Part shown: positions 50,645-62,746 of the stretch, one piece after another
Position numbering within the stretch: position 1 is the stretch's first letter
Layout: every line of letters starts with the position of its first letter
Assembly (NCBI GenBank): GCA_009739215.1
Contig: VSJF01000004.1
Coordinates: 1,302,001-1,366,000 of the forward strand
DNA from: Floccularia luteovirens
Lineage: Eukaryota > Basidiomycota > Agaricomycetes > Agaricales > Squamanitaceae
DNA length: 64,000 nt
Direction of reading: 5' to 3'
Translations under genes and position numbers: made by a program
Notes under the pieces: generated by a model
Seen by the model: the letters and a program-made list of their open reading frames with translations, nothing else
The model's database searches: none
What the model was told of the DNA's origin: nothing

Positions 50645-51282
50645 ATGCCCCTAGCTCCTCCAGTGAACTTTCCATTATGGCTGTCCCGGAACCAACATCT
50701 ACTACAGCCACCTGTGAACAACTTTTGTCTTTATCGAGGAGGTGATTTTGTGGTAATGGCCGTAGTAGGACCCAATGAAAGAAATGACTACCATGTCAAC
50801 CAAACAGAAGTATGGTCGTCCGATAAGCTCGCTATGCTTATTTAGTTCTCCTAACTACTCCAAAGGAATGGTTTTATCAACATAAAGGTGGAATGCTTCT
50901 TCGCACAGTGGACGACGGAACTTTTCGCGATATAAAGATAGAAGAGGGAGAAATGTTCCTGCTGTCTGGTATGTTTGAGTAACATATGCACCTCTAGACT
51001 ATTTAGGTAAAGGTATCTCCAGCGAACACACCCCATAACCCGGTGCGATTTGCGGATACCATAGGTCTCGTTGTTGAACGAATCAGACCTGAAGAGTCCA
51101 TAGGTGGGTCTATTATTTCGGACATGTCTGACACTCCTCTTTTACTTTAATAAGATCGTCTTCATTGGTATTGTCGTTCATCCTCCCACTCGGAACCGAC
51201 GATCATACATGAGGAGTCTTTTCATGTGACTGATTTGGGGACGCAACTGAAACCCGTCATTGAACGATGGATGCAGGATTGA
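50645..51282 (+). CDS. BNA1: 3-hydroxyanthranilate 3,4-dioxygenase
   Basis: Iron(II) ring-cleaving dioxygenase of the kynurenine pathway; converts 3-hydroxyanthranilate to the precursor of quinolinate for de novo NAD synthesis. Start [20 protein letters not shown], then [20 protein letters not shown] and [20 protein letters not shown]. The cupin iron ligands are visible as His in DYH, Glu in TEE and His in NTPHNPVRF. The block [20 protein letters not shown] is typical. It ends PVIERWMQD. About 175 residues, the short single-cupin form. Four introns; the one after NQTE spans about 50810-50863. The C-terminal metal-binding Cys pairs known from bacterial forms are not seen. Confidence 0.94.
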
Positions 51283-51625
51283 CCAAATATTAGGAAATGC
51301 AAAGTTTGTGGGACGACTGCAGATGCCAAATAGCAAGGGAATGTTTCTATGATCTTGTTAATTTCACCAACTTTTAAATAATAAGTGTGATGGGTTCTGT
51401 AGTTCGTCAAGTAGAAGTTTAAAACCATTCATAAGTCCTTCAACAATAAATACTCGTCAAATATGACGTTGTGATTGTTGAGGATTCGTTGTAGCTGTTT
51501 CAACTTAAAGCTTAATCCATTTCAGAACAGACAAATAGTAAAGCAGCGGGAATTATGCATATCACCTGACTCGAAGAAGTCAACAACATATCTTCAGACC
51601 AAAAGATTGCCTACGCCTTTCTGGC
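51283..51625. other. Intergenic: HAAO 3' flank and FEX promoter
   Basis: About 343 bases between plus-strand genes; AT-rich with no supported frame. Confidence 0.4.
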
Positions 51626-52845
51626 ATGACAACAGTGAATGTCGCCGAGCAAACAGAAAGGGATGCAGATACAGAAAGTACCCAAGCAGCAGAAAGCATA
51701 GATCGACCCCCAAGCGAAGTTGAAGGTGTTAGTCCAAGCAAAATATACCACCCCTTTGATTTCCCTGTCGTTGTACTTCTTATACCCGCATCGATTTTCG
51801 GCGTACTGGCGCGGTTGGGTTTGCTAGCACTGACGACGTACGATGGAGAATGTATCTTCCCTTTAGCATATGTGCAAGCATTGGGCTGCTTTATCATGGG
51901 GGCCATGCTAAGATTAAAACAACCTTTTGGTCAGTTGTATGTATAATTTTCATCCAACTTATACAACCCTTTCATAAACATGTTCCCCTTAGTTATGGAC
52001 CGCTATATACGGCGATCACTACGGGTATGCCAAATGAGTCCGCTAATTGGAATATTCATAAACATCTTTGCATAGGATTTTGCGGGTCGTTGACAACGTT
52101 CTCAAGTTGGCAGCTAGACATCTTCAATTCATGGATAAATGCAGGCCATTTTCATCGTGGTGGACTAAGAGATGTTTGTTCACCAATATACAAGGATCGG
52201 TCGTTCAAGTCTCACTCATTGTTTCAATTTTAGTTTATTGATGGTCTGGGGAAAACCGTGTTTACATTGGCACTCTCGCTTGGGTCCCTCTCGTTTGGTT
52301 ACTCAGTGTCTTCAATCTTTGCAGCCAAGATTCCTACCCCATGGTTTCCCAATCGCATAATACGCTATTTCATCAGTATATTTGCCATACTGAGTTACGC
52401 GGCTACATTACTCACTTATTTCCTTCTTCCTGTTAACTTTCGGCACCAAGCCACAGCAGCAATGTTGTTTGCTTTCCCTGGGACTTTGACACGCTACGTT
52501 TTGTCAATCTTACTCAACCAGCGCATAAAGGCGTTCCCTCTGGGTACATTAACAGCGAACTCGCTAGGCACTGCATTGTTGGGAATGTTCCATGTACTTC
52601 AGAATCTGCCGAGTCCAGTGACCCCGCAGGCATGTTATATTTTACAGGGGTTAGGGGACGGTTATTGTGGATGTTTGACGACAGTGAGCACTTTTGCGGC
52701 AGAGGTCTATGATTTGGGTCATTGGAAAGCGTATAGATATGTACTATTTAGTTGGTTATTGGGACAAGGTTTGTTGCTTCTGATCATTGGGCCGTCTCTC
52801 TGGGCCGGGGGAGTGGAGAAAGTGATAACATGTAACCTACAATGA
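51626..52845 (+). CDS. FEX1: FEX/CrcB-type fluoride export channel, two-domain eukaryotic form
   Basis: Plasma-membrane fluoride channel that protects the cell from fluoride. Start MTTVNVAEQTERDADTESTQ with an acidic cytoplasmic N-terminus. Two fused CrcB domains follow. Domain 1: FDFPVVVLLIPASIFGVLAR, YVQALGCFIMGAMLRLK and TGFCGSLTTFSSWQLDIFNS after two introns. Domain 2: AAMLFAFPGTLTRYVLSILL, FPLGTLTANSLGTALLGMF and LGDGYCGCLTTVSTFAAEVY. The GxCGxLTTxSxx filter motif occurs in both halves, and the GTLTANxxGT motif in the second. About 350 residues and nine predicted helices. It ends EKVITCNLQ. No fault seen. Confidence 0.94.
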
Positions 52846-53039
52846 TGCTTTAATTTTAGAACCCCTTTGCTAGAGTAGTCTATATCATATAATTTTACTT
52901 TAAAGCCCTACACTAGAGCTGCAACATGAATCCTTCTTATCAGTGTCACAGCACAATACAGGTTTTGGCGAGTTGTCGGAGTTTGGAAAGGTGTTCATAA
53001 CTTTCTTGTCAACATCGACAAGATCTAAGAGCGTTCTAG

Positions 53040-54637
53040 ATGACCTCACGACAGGACATAGCTCCAGAGAATTCACAAGCTGCATTGGAGGATGAGGAGG
53101 CAGTTAGTGGCACAGGTGAAGGAGATGAAATTATGGAGGAACCAGAGCAAGAGGACGGATACAGTGCGTATTTATGCTCTCTTTTCACAACTGGACTCGA
53201 TATGATTATATGCTATTAGCATCTTCGACCCCGACCTCGACACTTACATGGATTAGCTGGTTTTGTTCTCTACCTGGACACGAGTACTTTTGTGAAGTTA
53301 CAGAGGATTTTATAGAGGACGACTTCAATCTAACTGGACTAAATACAATGGTACCATTTTGGAAAGAAGCTATGGAGATGGTGTTAGATGTTGAACCAGG
53401 TGTGGGTTCTTTCCTCATCGTTTCGGATCGCTCGACAGCTTATGATCTTATGTATCCTTATTGCTCTCTCAGATGAAGACACATCAAAAATTCCCGATGT
53501 TTCGATTGTAGAATCATCAGCGGAAATGTTGTACGGGCTTGTGCATCAACGGTATATCCTCACTCGCATAGGTTTGCAAAGCATGGTGCGCCTCTCAACT
53601 AGATGTCCGAAATAGTGTTCAAAGAGCTGAGCCAACGATTACAGGCAGAAAAATATGAGAATAGTGTATTTGGATCGTGCCCACGGGTTTATTGTGCAGG
53701 ATGCAATGTCGTGCCTTGTGGGCGTTCTGATATGCCGGGTCTGGATACTGTCAAACTTTTCTGTCCCAATTGCAATGACATATACGTGCCACCCAGCAGC
53801 AGGTTCCAGGGTGTAGATGGTAGGAATATTAGAATTGATTTACTTGTGGCGGTCACTCATCGTGACATTTATAGGAGCATTTTTTGGGACAACTTTTGCG
53901 CACCTATTCTTTCAGAGCTATAGAGAACTCGCACCAGCACCTTTCTGGAAACCGCCATTGTCTGGTGGATCACCGTTATCACCTCGTAGTGCCTCTGGAA
54001 GTACTGGCTCACGAGCTTCACCTTTTGTAAATCCAAATCCATATGGAGGACAGAAGCGGGCGGCAGGGTATGTTTATGTACCAAGGATATATGGTTTCAA
54101 AGTTAGCGAACGTGCGAAGAGTGGGCCGCGCATGCAATGGCTTAGGTTACGGCCAGAGAGTCCAACGGAGCTTGATCTTGTTGATTGGCGAGGTCGGTGG
54201 ATCGATGAAGATGATGATGAGTATGATGAAGATGAAGATGACGATGAAGGAGATCGCCAAATGGAAGACTTTGATCCGGTATGTGGATTATTATTTGTCG
54301 AGATGTAAAATTATAGCTTAGTATCACCATTTATGTACAGGACGCGGTTGAGGGGGAGGATGAGGATGAGGAAGAAGAGGAGGAAGAAGAGGAAGAGGCC
54401 GATAGGGTGAGGGATGGGGGTGGAGAGCCTATGCAGATTGGGCATGCCATTTCATCTGGACAACGGAACTCGAATGTGGGCAGGGGAACAGTCAATTCCG
54501 TGCGGACATCAGGTGGAGTGCCGGACTCTCCTACGAATGGATTGTTCCTTGGGGAGCAGAGTAAGGTTGGTAGGGTGCGAATGGTACGGCAGTGGACACC
54601 TGCACGAGAATCACTGGCTGGGACGGCCCAAGTATAG
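53040..54637 (+). CDS. CKB1: Casein kinase II regulatory (beta) subunit with long acidic tail
   Basis: Regulatory dimer of protein kinase CK2. Start [20 protein letters not shown], then [20 protein letters not shown] and [16 protein letters not shown]. Next come [26 protein letters not shown] and, across an intron, [17 protein letters not shown]. The zinc motif is complete: CPRVYC, then [20 protein letters not shown], forming the dimer interface. After [20 protein letters not shown] the protein is extended: [35 protein letters not shown], then very acidic runs, and it ends [11 protein letters not shown]. About 400 residues against about 215 for the animal protein, because of the C-terminal acidic extension common in fungi. 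Confidence 0.93.
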
Positions 54638-54755
54638 TACTAGATACTGTTATACTCCCTTTTGGTAGATACCGCTAAGATAAGATAAGATATACAACGT
54701 CTGTAATACGTGGGAATGAGCTGTATAGTTCCAAATAGCCACTGATTTGGTAGCA

Positions 54756-54763
54756 CACGTGAT
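54756..54763. promoter_or_regulatory. CACGTGAT site in the RPL36 promoter
   Basis: CACGTG core plus AT, about 68 bases before the RPL36 start codon, the same 8-mer as in the TCTP/UTP15 and CTNNBL1/GCP3 promoters. Cbf1-type factors are known to act at ribosomal protein promoters in several fungi; use here is inferred. Confidence 0.45.
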
Positions 54764-54828
54764 CATTCTTGCGATAGATACTGCTTTCTGTGTTACTGTC
54801 ATCCTCAGCTTTCCTCAAGACAACAAAA

Positions 54829-55292
54829 ATGACCCGTACAGGTGAGATTGTGGGATATGTGGGGAGTATTATTCTAAACACTATTACTGTCAGGAATCAG
54901 AACCGGGCTAAACCGCGGCCATGTAACAACACCTATCCCCAAAGCAGTGAGACCTTCGCAACGCAAGGGGATTCAGTCAACAAAAACAAAATTTGTGCGA
55001 TCTGTAATCCGGGAGGTGGCAGGATTTTCCGCGTATGAACGCCGTGTAATGGAGCTATTGAGAAACTCCAAGGTATGTGTGGATGGAACAAGAGTGAAAC
55101 AAAACATTAAACGATGACAAAAAAACCAGGACAAGAAAGCAAGAAAGTTGACGAAAAAGAGGGTGAGTAAGACACAATGACTAATAAGGGTATGAAGGGC
55201 TAACAAGAAAGCAGCTGGGAACATTGTTGCGGTCGAAGCGCAAATTGGAAGAGCTTGGAGGAATCATCCAGGAGAGCCGGCGTGCACACTGA
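54829..55292 (+). CDS. RPL36: 60S ribosomal protein L36 (eL36)
   Basis: Structural protein of the large ribosomal subunit. The first exon is only 13 coding bases (MTRT plus one base); the 5' intron joins to GIRTGLNRGHVTTPIPKAV. Then VRPSQRKGIQSTKTKFVRSV, IREVAGFSAYERRVMELLRN and, over two further introns, DKKARKLTKKR plus LGTLLRSKRKLEELGGIIQE. It ends SRRAH. About 100 residues, rich in Arg/Lys, normal for the family. Without splicing no long frame is visible, so the gene is easily missed. It sits 190 bases after CK2 beta and 150 bases before the TVP38-like gene. Confidence 0.94.
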
Positions 55293-55442
55293 TGTGATTG
55301 ATATTGTTGATACATACATTGAAATAGACATGATTTGTCAGAGTGACGCCGAGTAAACCGCTGAGTCACGGACATAAAGTAAGCGAAAGAAAAGAAAATA
55401 ATAAAAATAATAAATAAAACACTTTTCACTCATTCCATCTTC

Positions 55443-57022
55443 ATGTCCGTCAATCTCAATCCCAATTCTGGCCTTTCTCCACCGCCTCCCTCTCGTCACA
55501 GAGCCTCTTCAACAAACCTCCGTGACCCTCTCTCCCTTTCTTCCCTTGGTCGTCGTCGTTCATCTTCCTGTCTCAACGACCATCCTCTCTCTCCTCCACC
55601 TCTACAGCACCTACAGCAACCCCTTTCCCCATCTATCCCTCCCCCCCACCAACAGCTTCAGTCCCCATCTATGATCGTCCTTGTTGTCTCTAGACTTCTT
55701 CATTGGCTTCATGTCTCGTCTTTTCATCCCACGGAGTGGTCTTCAACTCCCTCCTCGCCTCGTTCGAGCACTGATGAGTTTGTTCTACCCCTGGCAACAC
55801 CCCAGATTCATAACACAATCACCCTTACTGTCCCTGAGAAACACCAATACACTGCAAGGAGTTTGCCTCACTGGCAGCTAACTTTCCCCTCAGTTCGTTT
55901 ATCAACCCTTTCGCTTGTCTTCTTGTTGACATTCTCATGTTTAACCTTCAATAGATCCATGGTTCGATCGCTCTTGTTATCCTAATGTTTCCCATCACTA
56001 CTGCTATCGTTCTGTTTTGCCTAGTCCACTCTTCCCGTCTCTCTCTCTTGGCCTCGCACACTCTCAGATGTTACCCAGCTTGGTCGTGAGCTTCACGGTT
56101 ATTCACAAAGTGGTCCCGGTCCTCTCGCACATGTCATGGGTGTAATGGCTATATCAGCAGTATGGAAGCATGCATGGTCGATTCCAGGCAGTGTTCTCTG
56201 GGTATGTGCCTACTTTGTCATCCAAGTAATCATACTAATACATCCCACTCGCAGAATGTACTCGCTGGAGCTCTTTTCTCTCCTTTATTTGCCACTATCT
56301 TTCTTACATCCCTTACAACTATTGGTTCAGCATGTGCTACCCTTCTCTCCACTCCTCTCGCACCGTTTCTGTCATCCATTTTACCACGTGCCCTCGACAT
56401 GACACGCTCTGCTCTCGGTGGTGATGATCTCACTTCCCAGGATCCATCAAAACCAAAGTCATCCGCCTGGGTCCGCCTCTCCGTATTGCGCCTAGTTGGT
56501 GTTGTCCCATGGTCAGGAATCAACATTGCTTGCGGTGTATGTGGTGTAGCTCTCTCTGACTGCCTTCTCGGTACGTTTATCGGCTGTCTTCCCTGGACTG
56601 CGGTTACCTGTCAGGTAAATCATGTTATCCATATGTTTGATCTGATACTCTATTTACATCGTATGTGTCCATAGATTGGGGATATCATGCAAGCAGTCGC
56701 GTCAAGTCCTACTCCAACCCAAGAAACAATTTCTTCATTACTTACCTCTCCAGCTCTTATTACCAAACTTGTTCTGCTTTCATTTCTTTCCTTGGCTCCG
56801 ATTCTCGCGCGAAACCGCTTGCGTAGGCTTATCTCGCCAACAATAATTCAACATCAGTCAACCCTAGTGCAGAACGAACGTCAGCCCCGATTTGCATGGG
56901 TGCAGGAGTGGCGCACTAAAATCAGGCTTGCTTCGCAATCGCGCTCACGTAGCCTTGATGACCGTGAAGAACTTAATACGTTGGTCGGGGAAAAACGTGC
57001 AATGGAAGAACTACCATCGTGA
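55443..57022 (+). CDS. TVP38/TMEM64-type VTT-domain membrane protein
   Basis: Member of the DedA/VTT membrane family; the yeast Tvp38 protein is Golgi-located and related proteins scramble lipids. Start MSVNLNPNSGLSPPPPSRHR, then a Ser/Pro-rich disordered N-terminus. Hydrophobic segments and the VTT domain follow: MGVMAISAVWKHAWSIPGSV, NVLAGALFSPLFATIFLT, TIGSACATLLSTPLAPFLSS, then LRLVGVVPWSGINIACGVCG and VALSDCLLGTFIGCLPWTAV. An intron joins to QIGDIMQAVASSPTPTQETI and LITKLVLLSFLSLAPILARN. The signature R-hydrophobic-P-x-N/G-G-x-x-G-T-x-x-G-x-x-P is present. The tail is basic then acidic and ends AMEELPS. About 460 residues. Confidence 0.82.
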
Positions 57023-58208
57023 CCCCGCAAACTCGGATACCTGCATTCTCGACTCAAGAACTACAATTTTCTCTCTTCGGTTGATTAGGATCTCCCTCAC
57101 GTGTTATCGATTCGCTGCAATACGCCCTGCGGTGTTTTCATCTTTTTCTATTTATACGCTCTACCCCGCGTTCCATCATTCACGACTTGATCATTCATGC
57201 TCATTTCCTTCACGTCTCATTCAACTGTCCTAATGCTCAATTCCGACAATTTAATCAGATCATGCCTCAGGTTTTTCGCTTCGTTATCAAACACAACACA
57301 AACATACATATTTTAATTTTAGGACGACTGCCATATCGACGATTACACCTGCAGCATTGATGATCAGAACCCGCACAGCATCTATATCCCCGCACCCTAA
57401 CATCTCTCCATCACGTTTCCATGAATGACCCTCATCCTGCATCGTCACTTATGTGCATATGATGTTGCTAATGATCTGACCCTCTTACGTTCATTTCACC
57501 TGCCTGCTATACATGTTCTAATATATGTTTATGTTGAACTGGAATCGGTGGACTCGGAGACTCCTACACCAGCTTGTGTGGGTTCACTTTGGCTGCTAAA
57601 CATCTAGAGAGATGACCCACTGAAAACACTCCGTTATATATAATTAGATGAGGCTATCCATCTGATCTACCAAGGTGCCACCTCCCATCAGTTGCAGTTG
57701 TATTTCCAACCCTCCCCTCAATTATGCTATTTTGGTCCCCCCCCCCCCCCAACATTGGTTACACTCTCCATCCATATTTAGACTTCATATCAAATCAACT
57801 GTTGCTCTAGATAATTCCAGTTTACCTCGCTCAGAAGGCCGCAACAAGACTACATACACCCAAGCGTGTGTATCTTTTAGCGGCCTTGATGATTTTTCCA
57901 AGGTTCAACCTCCATCTCAATCCCACGTGTTATTTTTACGATAGTATATATCTCATTCTCATTCAACATCTGCTTCCTTGTTGCAATTATGTCCATAAAT
58001 GTGCAATCTTTTTTAAATGCAGTGCTGAGTATTGTAGTAGAAATCCTTTTAGTTGACAAGCATTTAAAACACTTCTCCGTTTTGTGATTAAAACAAATCG
58101 ATCAATTAAGGTTTGTTCGATTGCCGAGCTAAAATAAGACAAGAAATGCTGATGCGACATAGATACATGCAGATATTGAAAGTCCATCTGATTGATATAT
58201 GATATAGC
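57023..58208. other. Intergenic 1.2 kb between convergent genes, with a C14 tract
   Basis: Lies between the stop codons of the TVP38-like and mitochondrial carrier genes. It is pyrimidine-rich on the plus strand and holds an uninterrupted run of 14 C at 57737-57750. Frames of 60-89 codons (57425-57607, 57675-57944) have no recognisable content. No RNA gene or transposon remnant recognised. Confidence 0.45.
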
Positions 58209-60664
58209 TTAAACACCAAGTCTGCAGAAATACAATTGTCAGTGGGAAAAAATTGCATAGAAATTAGTCACACACTTTCGTTTAGTGTGTTCGTAAACAA
58301 CATAGGATATAGAAACAGCAGGAACCACCTGTGTGAGTTTATCAGTAAAAATCAAACTGTATAGTAGAATCCGCAGCCCCGCACAGGGTCCGACAGGATT
58401 GCAGCACTAGAAGCTGTCAACAAAGATCACTTCTTACCTTGGCCAATGTGGGAAATAACCCTCTATAGAACCCTCGCCAACCATCTCGCTCCCATGTCTT
58501 TACTGTAACGTCCCACACTCCTGTATAGCGTTGTGGATGGCCCGAAGAGCCCGATGCCTGCAACCGCGTACGCACAAGATTCAGTGGATACACACTCGTT
58601 GCACCGACGCTCCCTGAGATGCTCCCAAAAGCAAGTAGGGCAAGTACGCCAGGTTCATCATTTCCCGTTGATCTCTGATACGCGAGCTTGAGCGCTTCAA
58701 AGGTGCTCATGTCAATAGCAGAGTACCTATGATAGCACTATAAATTTGACATGGTTGGAAATGGAGACTAGATACTAACGGAAATACACCGATGAGGCCA
58801 ACCTAGGTGGGTAAAATTGGATTGATGAGGTTGACATCGAACTACGACACAATAATACACACCGTTAATCCACGATAGTATGCACGCACTCCACCGAGAC
58901 TCCACAGATGGCGGGCGGCACTTGCTAAGGTACGTTTTTGATGCCCGGTGTTACTCATCATTTGAGTCTAGGTTCATAATTGTACATGTCAGACGAAGTG
59001 GATGCATATCTAGAGTATGAAAACCACATGCCTTTAGGGTCTCAATAGGGTATATACCTATAAACCACAGGAGCGAACAGTGGATCAGCCTGTTGACCCG
59101 GAGTGAGTATGAAGTATTAACGCACTTAACTGGCTACTTATGCCACCAATCCCACCGGACAGAAACCTGCTGACCCCACTGATCTCGCGTGGGTCTTCAA
59201 CCCTGTCCCAGTACTTTGCAAAGGCTCGTTTCTGTTATCGTGGCTTGAATGAGCTGATACATTCCAATCACAACAAAATCATTGACTGACCGAGGATTCA
59301 TACATGAAGAATTTGATAGCAGATTCGGGAAATATCTTGGCAACGGAAAGTCCGTTACCTATCCAGAAAGCTAGCAGTCCACCTTCTGTATAGATCCGAG
59401 CTACGGCGCCGCTGATGACTTTCAGCCCAGTTAAACTTGGTTTGGGTGAGAGGGTAGAGCCACCGAGATCTGGGGGCCTGGTAATAAGGAATATTTTAAG
59501 TCGATCAAAAGGTGCTGTGCATGTTCTAGACACTACAATGGTTATCAGCAATCTGTATAATATTGCGGTTTCTTATCTACCTGCGCCAGCAACTCCCCCA
59601 GCCAACAGGAACTTGATTGCTGTGTGTGAGTGATGATCCTCGTCTTCCTCGTCATCATGAACGTAGTCATCCTGATGTTCGCTCTTTTGGTGAACATTGG
59701 ATGGTGGTCCACCCATGGCAGGACCAGATATACCAGTATTAGAAACTTGAAAAGTACCTGGATCTGGAGGTTTGTCCTCTGCGCTCAGACTGACGTCACC
59801 TGAGCAAATTGTGAGGTATGGAATACGCGACGGGTAGCAACACAGTACCTTCCATGTTAACACGAGCAGCACCGCGACCATCATCGCCCATGAACTTCTT
59901 AACTTCATAATATCTATATATCTCCGCAGGAGAGGCTTTACGAGGAAGGAGCAACAAAAAGTCACGGAACTCCGCGAAGTTGATTGTGTGTGTATGGCGA
60001 GAAGAGGTCAGGAATGATATGAATTCTAGTAGTGTCTCTGGGGACAATTGAATCCCTGCAGATCACGTTCAACACACTACCCATCAATGAATTCATTATA
60101 GCTCACCAGCTTTTTTTAATGCGAGTTGTAGTTCCTGTTCGTCGATTTGTCCATTCCTGTCTAGATCGAGCTCGTCATGAAATATTTGCCATAACTCTTA
60201 AGCACAGAACTAGATTAGCATATGATCCACACCCATTCAACTTTAATAGACTCACCAACTTCCTTCGCCTCTGCATACTCCTTGAACTGTTTCCACGGTA
60301 TCTTTCCCGAAGCCGGTCCGGATTGTGGCACCAAGCAATGGCCCCTAAGTTCATCGTCATACATCTCCTTTAAAGACTCTGCCTCTTCGGGAGTCAATAC
60401 CTCTGCCTTGGATGCCCCAACGCCGACTCCAATGGAAAGAGTGCGTTGACGTTTTTCATTGGTTGGAGGTGGCTGTGGCAGACGGTGCCAAAGTTCCTGT
60501 AAACGACGCTTTCTATTACTCCTGCCCTCAAGTTCTCTGAACTCGGCAAGTGTACGAGGATGTTTTTCTGGAACAGCTGAGCTTAATTGTGATATGGATG
60601 GTGAGGATCGATCTTGATGTCTATTCGACCCAGACGGGGTATTAGAACGATTATTTTGTGACAT
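58209..60664 (-). CDS. EF-hand mitochondrial carrier (SCaMC/SAL1-type ATP-Mg/phosphate carrier)
   Basis: Inner-membrane solute carrier with a calcium-sensing N-terminus; relatives exchange ATP-Mg for phosphate. Start MSQNNRSNTPSGSNRHQDRS, then LQELWHRLPQPPPTNEKRQR. Of the EF-hands, one loop is canonical (DLDRNGQIDEQE near 60145); the segments around LVPQSGPASGKIPWKQF and SSRHTHTINFAEFRDFL have lost acidic ligands. The carrier part has three repeats: FLLAGGVAGAVSRTCTAPFD with RLKIFL; FLSGGIGGISSQLTIYPIET with LKTQMM; FGSISGSVGATSVYPLNLVR with TRLQ. Each holds a Px[DE]xx[RK]-like motif; the third is PLNLVR. A last tiny exon gives KLGV with the stop at 58209-58211. About 620 residues and many introns. 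Confidence 0.9.
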
Positions 60665-60967
60665 TTTAGCGACTTCGCATGTGGACCGGTGGGTCTAGAA
60701 CTTCTTGGTGTCTTGGAAACAGATGAATGATCGTGACCAATGTGAAGCTTGAAACTCGAGAGAGAGAGCCCGGCTCTCAACAAGTCATGCTGTAAGGAAA
60801 GAGCTGGCCAGGAGCCAACAATTGGAGTTGATAACGGATTATATAGCAGGTTGTATACAAAGCTGACTTTAGCCGACATCATCCTCGTTTAGCCTGTTTA
60901 CATTTGCTTGCACATTCAAAAAATTATAATCCCTATTAATTTACTTCACAATTACTCCCTCTTCTCT

Positions 60968-62076
60968 TCAGTTCTCCGACGACGAACAGAACACTGCCCC
61001 AATTGCCAGAATTGTCGCCACCAGTGACGTTTTCCATTGTCCGACCCGGTCCCACAAACTCAAGTTTGGCCGGGTGTCACAACTTCCATCAGTCTCAACT
61101 GTTCCCTTCTGCGGCATAATGACATCCTTTATATGCATCGGAAGTACTGGATAGCCACGTGTGCTTGCATCAGAAAGTGACGCAAATGCTGTTAATCCTC
61201 CCGACCACACGGTGGAGGAATTGGGATTATCAAGAGATACCAGTGTCTGAGAGTCCGTTCTAAAAGAAGATGTGGTTCTCACAGAGAGTGGCCCAATTAC
61301 TTTCAATGCATAAATGTTATCAATGGTCTGTTCCGTCATTTCATATGCCTTCAAAATTTATAAGAGCATGAACGAAAAGAAAGCAAATATTCCATACCCG
61401 TTTATTGTTGTCCCTCTCAACATTGACCGAGTCAACTTTCTGTCGTCCTGCTTTGCGCTCAGCGCGAAGTGGAGGTGTTGGAGGTCGATAATACTTTGTG
61501 CCAAAAAAAAGTTAAAACAAACAGGATCATAAGAGCGTATAGGTCCATTACCTGGTGCAAACGACGCTTTTGTCGTCTATTTGAAACAGACGGCGAACGA
61601 GTTGAAGATCCTGGCATTGGCCCGAATAGCTCCCCATGACATTCAATGTCATCCACAGGACCTGTAGGAAATTCAATCTTATGGAACATTAGCTTTTTCT
61701 GCTGGAGAGGAATTCCAGTAACACGTGCCGTATTGGACGAACTCGAGGAGGCCGGCCTCGGGTCTGGTACCTTCGATAACGAAGGTTTAGTGACTAGCAC
61801 TTTGCTTAAGATGAGGGGGGGTGCATCTGTCCTCGACGGCCCAGGAGTCGCTACTTTTTCGATGACTTGTCGCCAGTCCCTTGGGAGCTAAAAGTGATTT
61901 CATTGACTTTGAATAAAATAAAAATAGATAAGGGGCCCTACTGGTGGTGATTCATCAAGCGGTAGAGTTGGCATGGGCGTAGCAGATGACCTCACAGGTG
62001 AGGTAGGAGGGGATGGAGGGGGAGATGGAATATACTTGGGAACAGGCTTCCTGTAACTAGGATCTCGTTTTGACAT
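60968..62076 (-). CDS. Unrecognised Pro-rich protein with C-terminal membrane anchor
   Basis: Not recognised. Start MSKRDPSYRKPVPKYIPSPP, then PSPPTSPVRSSATPMPTLPL. An intron (about 61889-61942) joins to LPRDWRQVIEKVATPGPSRT. Middle: KLMFHKIEFPTGPVDDIECH and RSPSVSNRRQKRRLHQ, then over an intron YYRPPTPPLRAERKAGRQKV and DSVNVERDNNKR. The next exon is AYEMTEQTIDNIYALKVIGP. The C-terminus VGQWKTSLVATILAIGAVFC then SSSEN looks like a tail anchor. About 305 residues. A tail-anchored or organelle-membrane adaptor is possible; this is inference from the hydrophobic end only. Exon order is supported by phase, the function is not. Confidence 0.6.
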
Positions 62077-62746
62077 CGATGCGGATGTTATTATGATAAA
62101 TAGTACACAGATTAGTACAGTCAGAAATCGGGAAAGGATGGATAGAGGAGAGGAAAGAATGGATAGATTATTGTGCGAAGTCTGATTCGTAAAATTGAAT
62201 GAAAGTCGGTCAAAGCGGTAGTGGGGGTATAAAGCAAAGAAGGTAAAAATCCACTGATAATGGACGACAGCAGTCCACATGTACGCCCTGCTGGGAAGTC
62301 CTCTTTTCACTGAGCACGGTTATATATGACTGCGACGCCACATGTTTAGGCCATGCGCTAGGGCAAGGTGCTGGGACTGTAATGATATATAAAATGAAAG
62401 GTGTGCAGTTGGCGTGGTGTTTTGCAGTACAACAGGCAGGTCCCGTTTCCTTCCTTCAAGTTACATGTCCATATACAGAGAAACATGCATTTTTGGGACG
62501 GAAAGCGAGAAAACACTGATGCCATTAGAGTCAAAGCGGCAAGACTGTTGATTGCTACAAAACCGGTGGCTCCAGCGGAAAATGTTGATAACCTGATAAA
62601 CCTTGCAGATCGAAACTTCAATTACTGTTCGAATATCTGTCATATGTTAGAAAACTGAGTCATGGTAGTATGTGAAATAACACAGCAGTTGAATGTCCTT
62701 GTTCAGTAGTCTGACGCTTACATAATCCCTCCCTTGAACAACAACC
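62077..62746. promoter_or_regulatory. Divergent intergenic region upstream of Argonaute
   Basis: 670 bases between the Pro-rich gene start and the Argonaute start. A TTATATATGA stretch near 62320 could be a TATA-like element. Frames crossing it (for example 62401-62658) are not coding-like. Confidence 0.35.

Noticed and set aside
60583..60882. Minus-strand frame upstream of the mitochondrial carrier
   Set aside because: It is out of frame with the carrier and has no domain; it covers 5' leader DNA.
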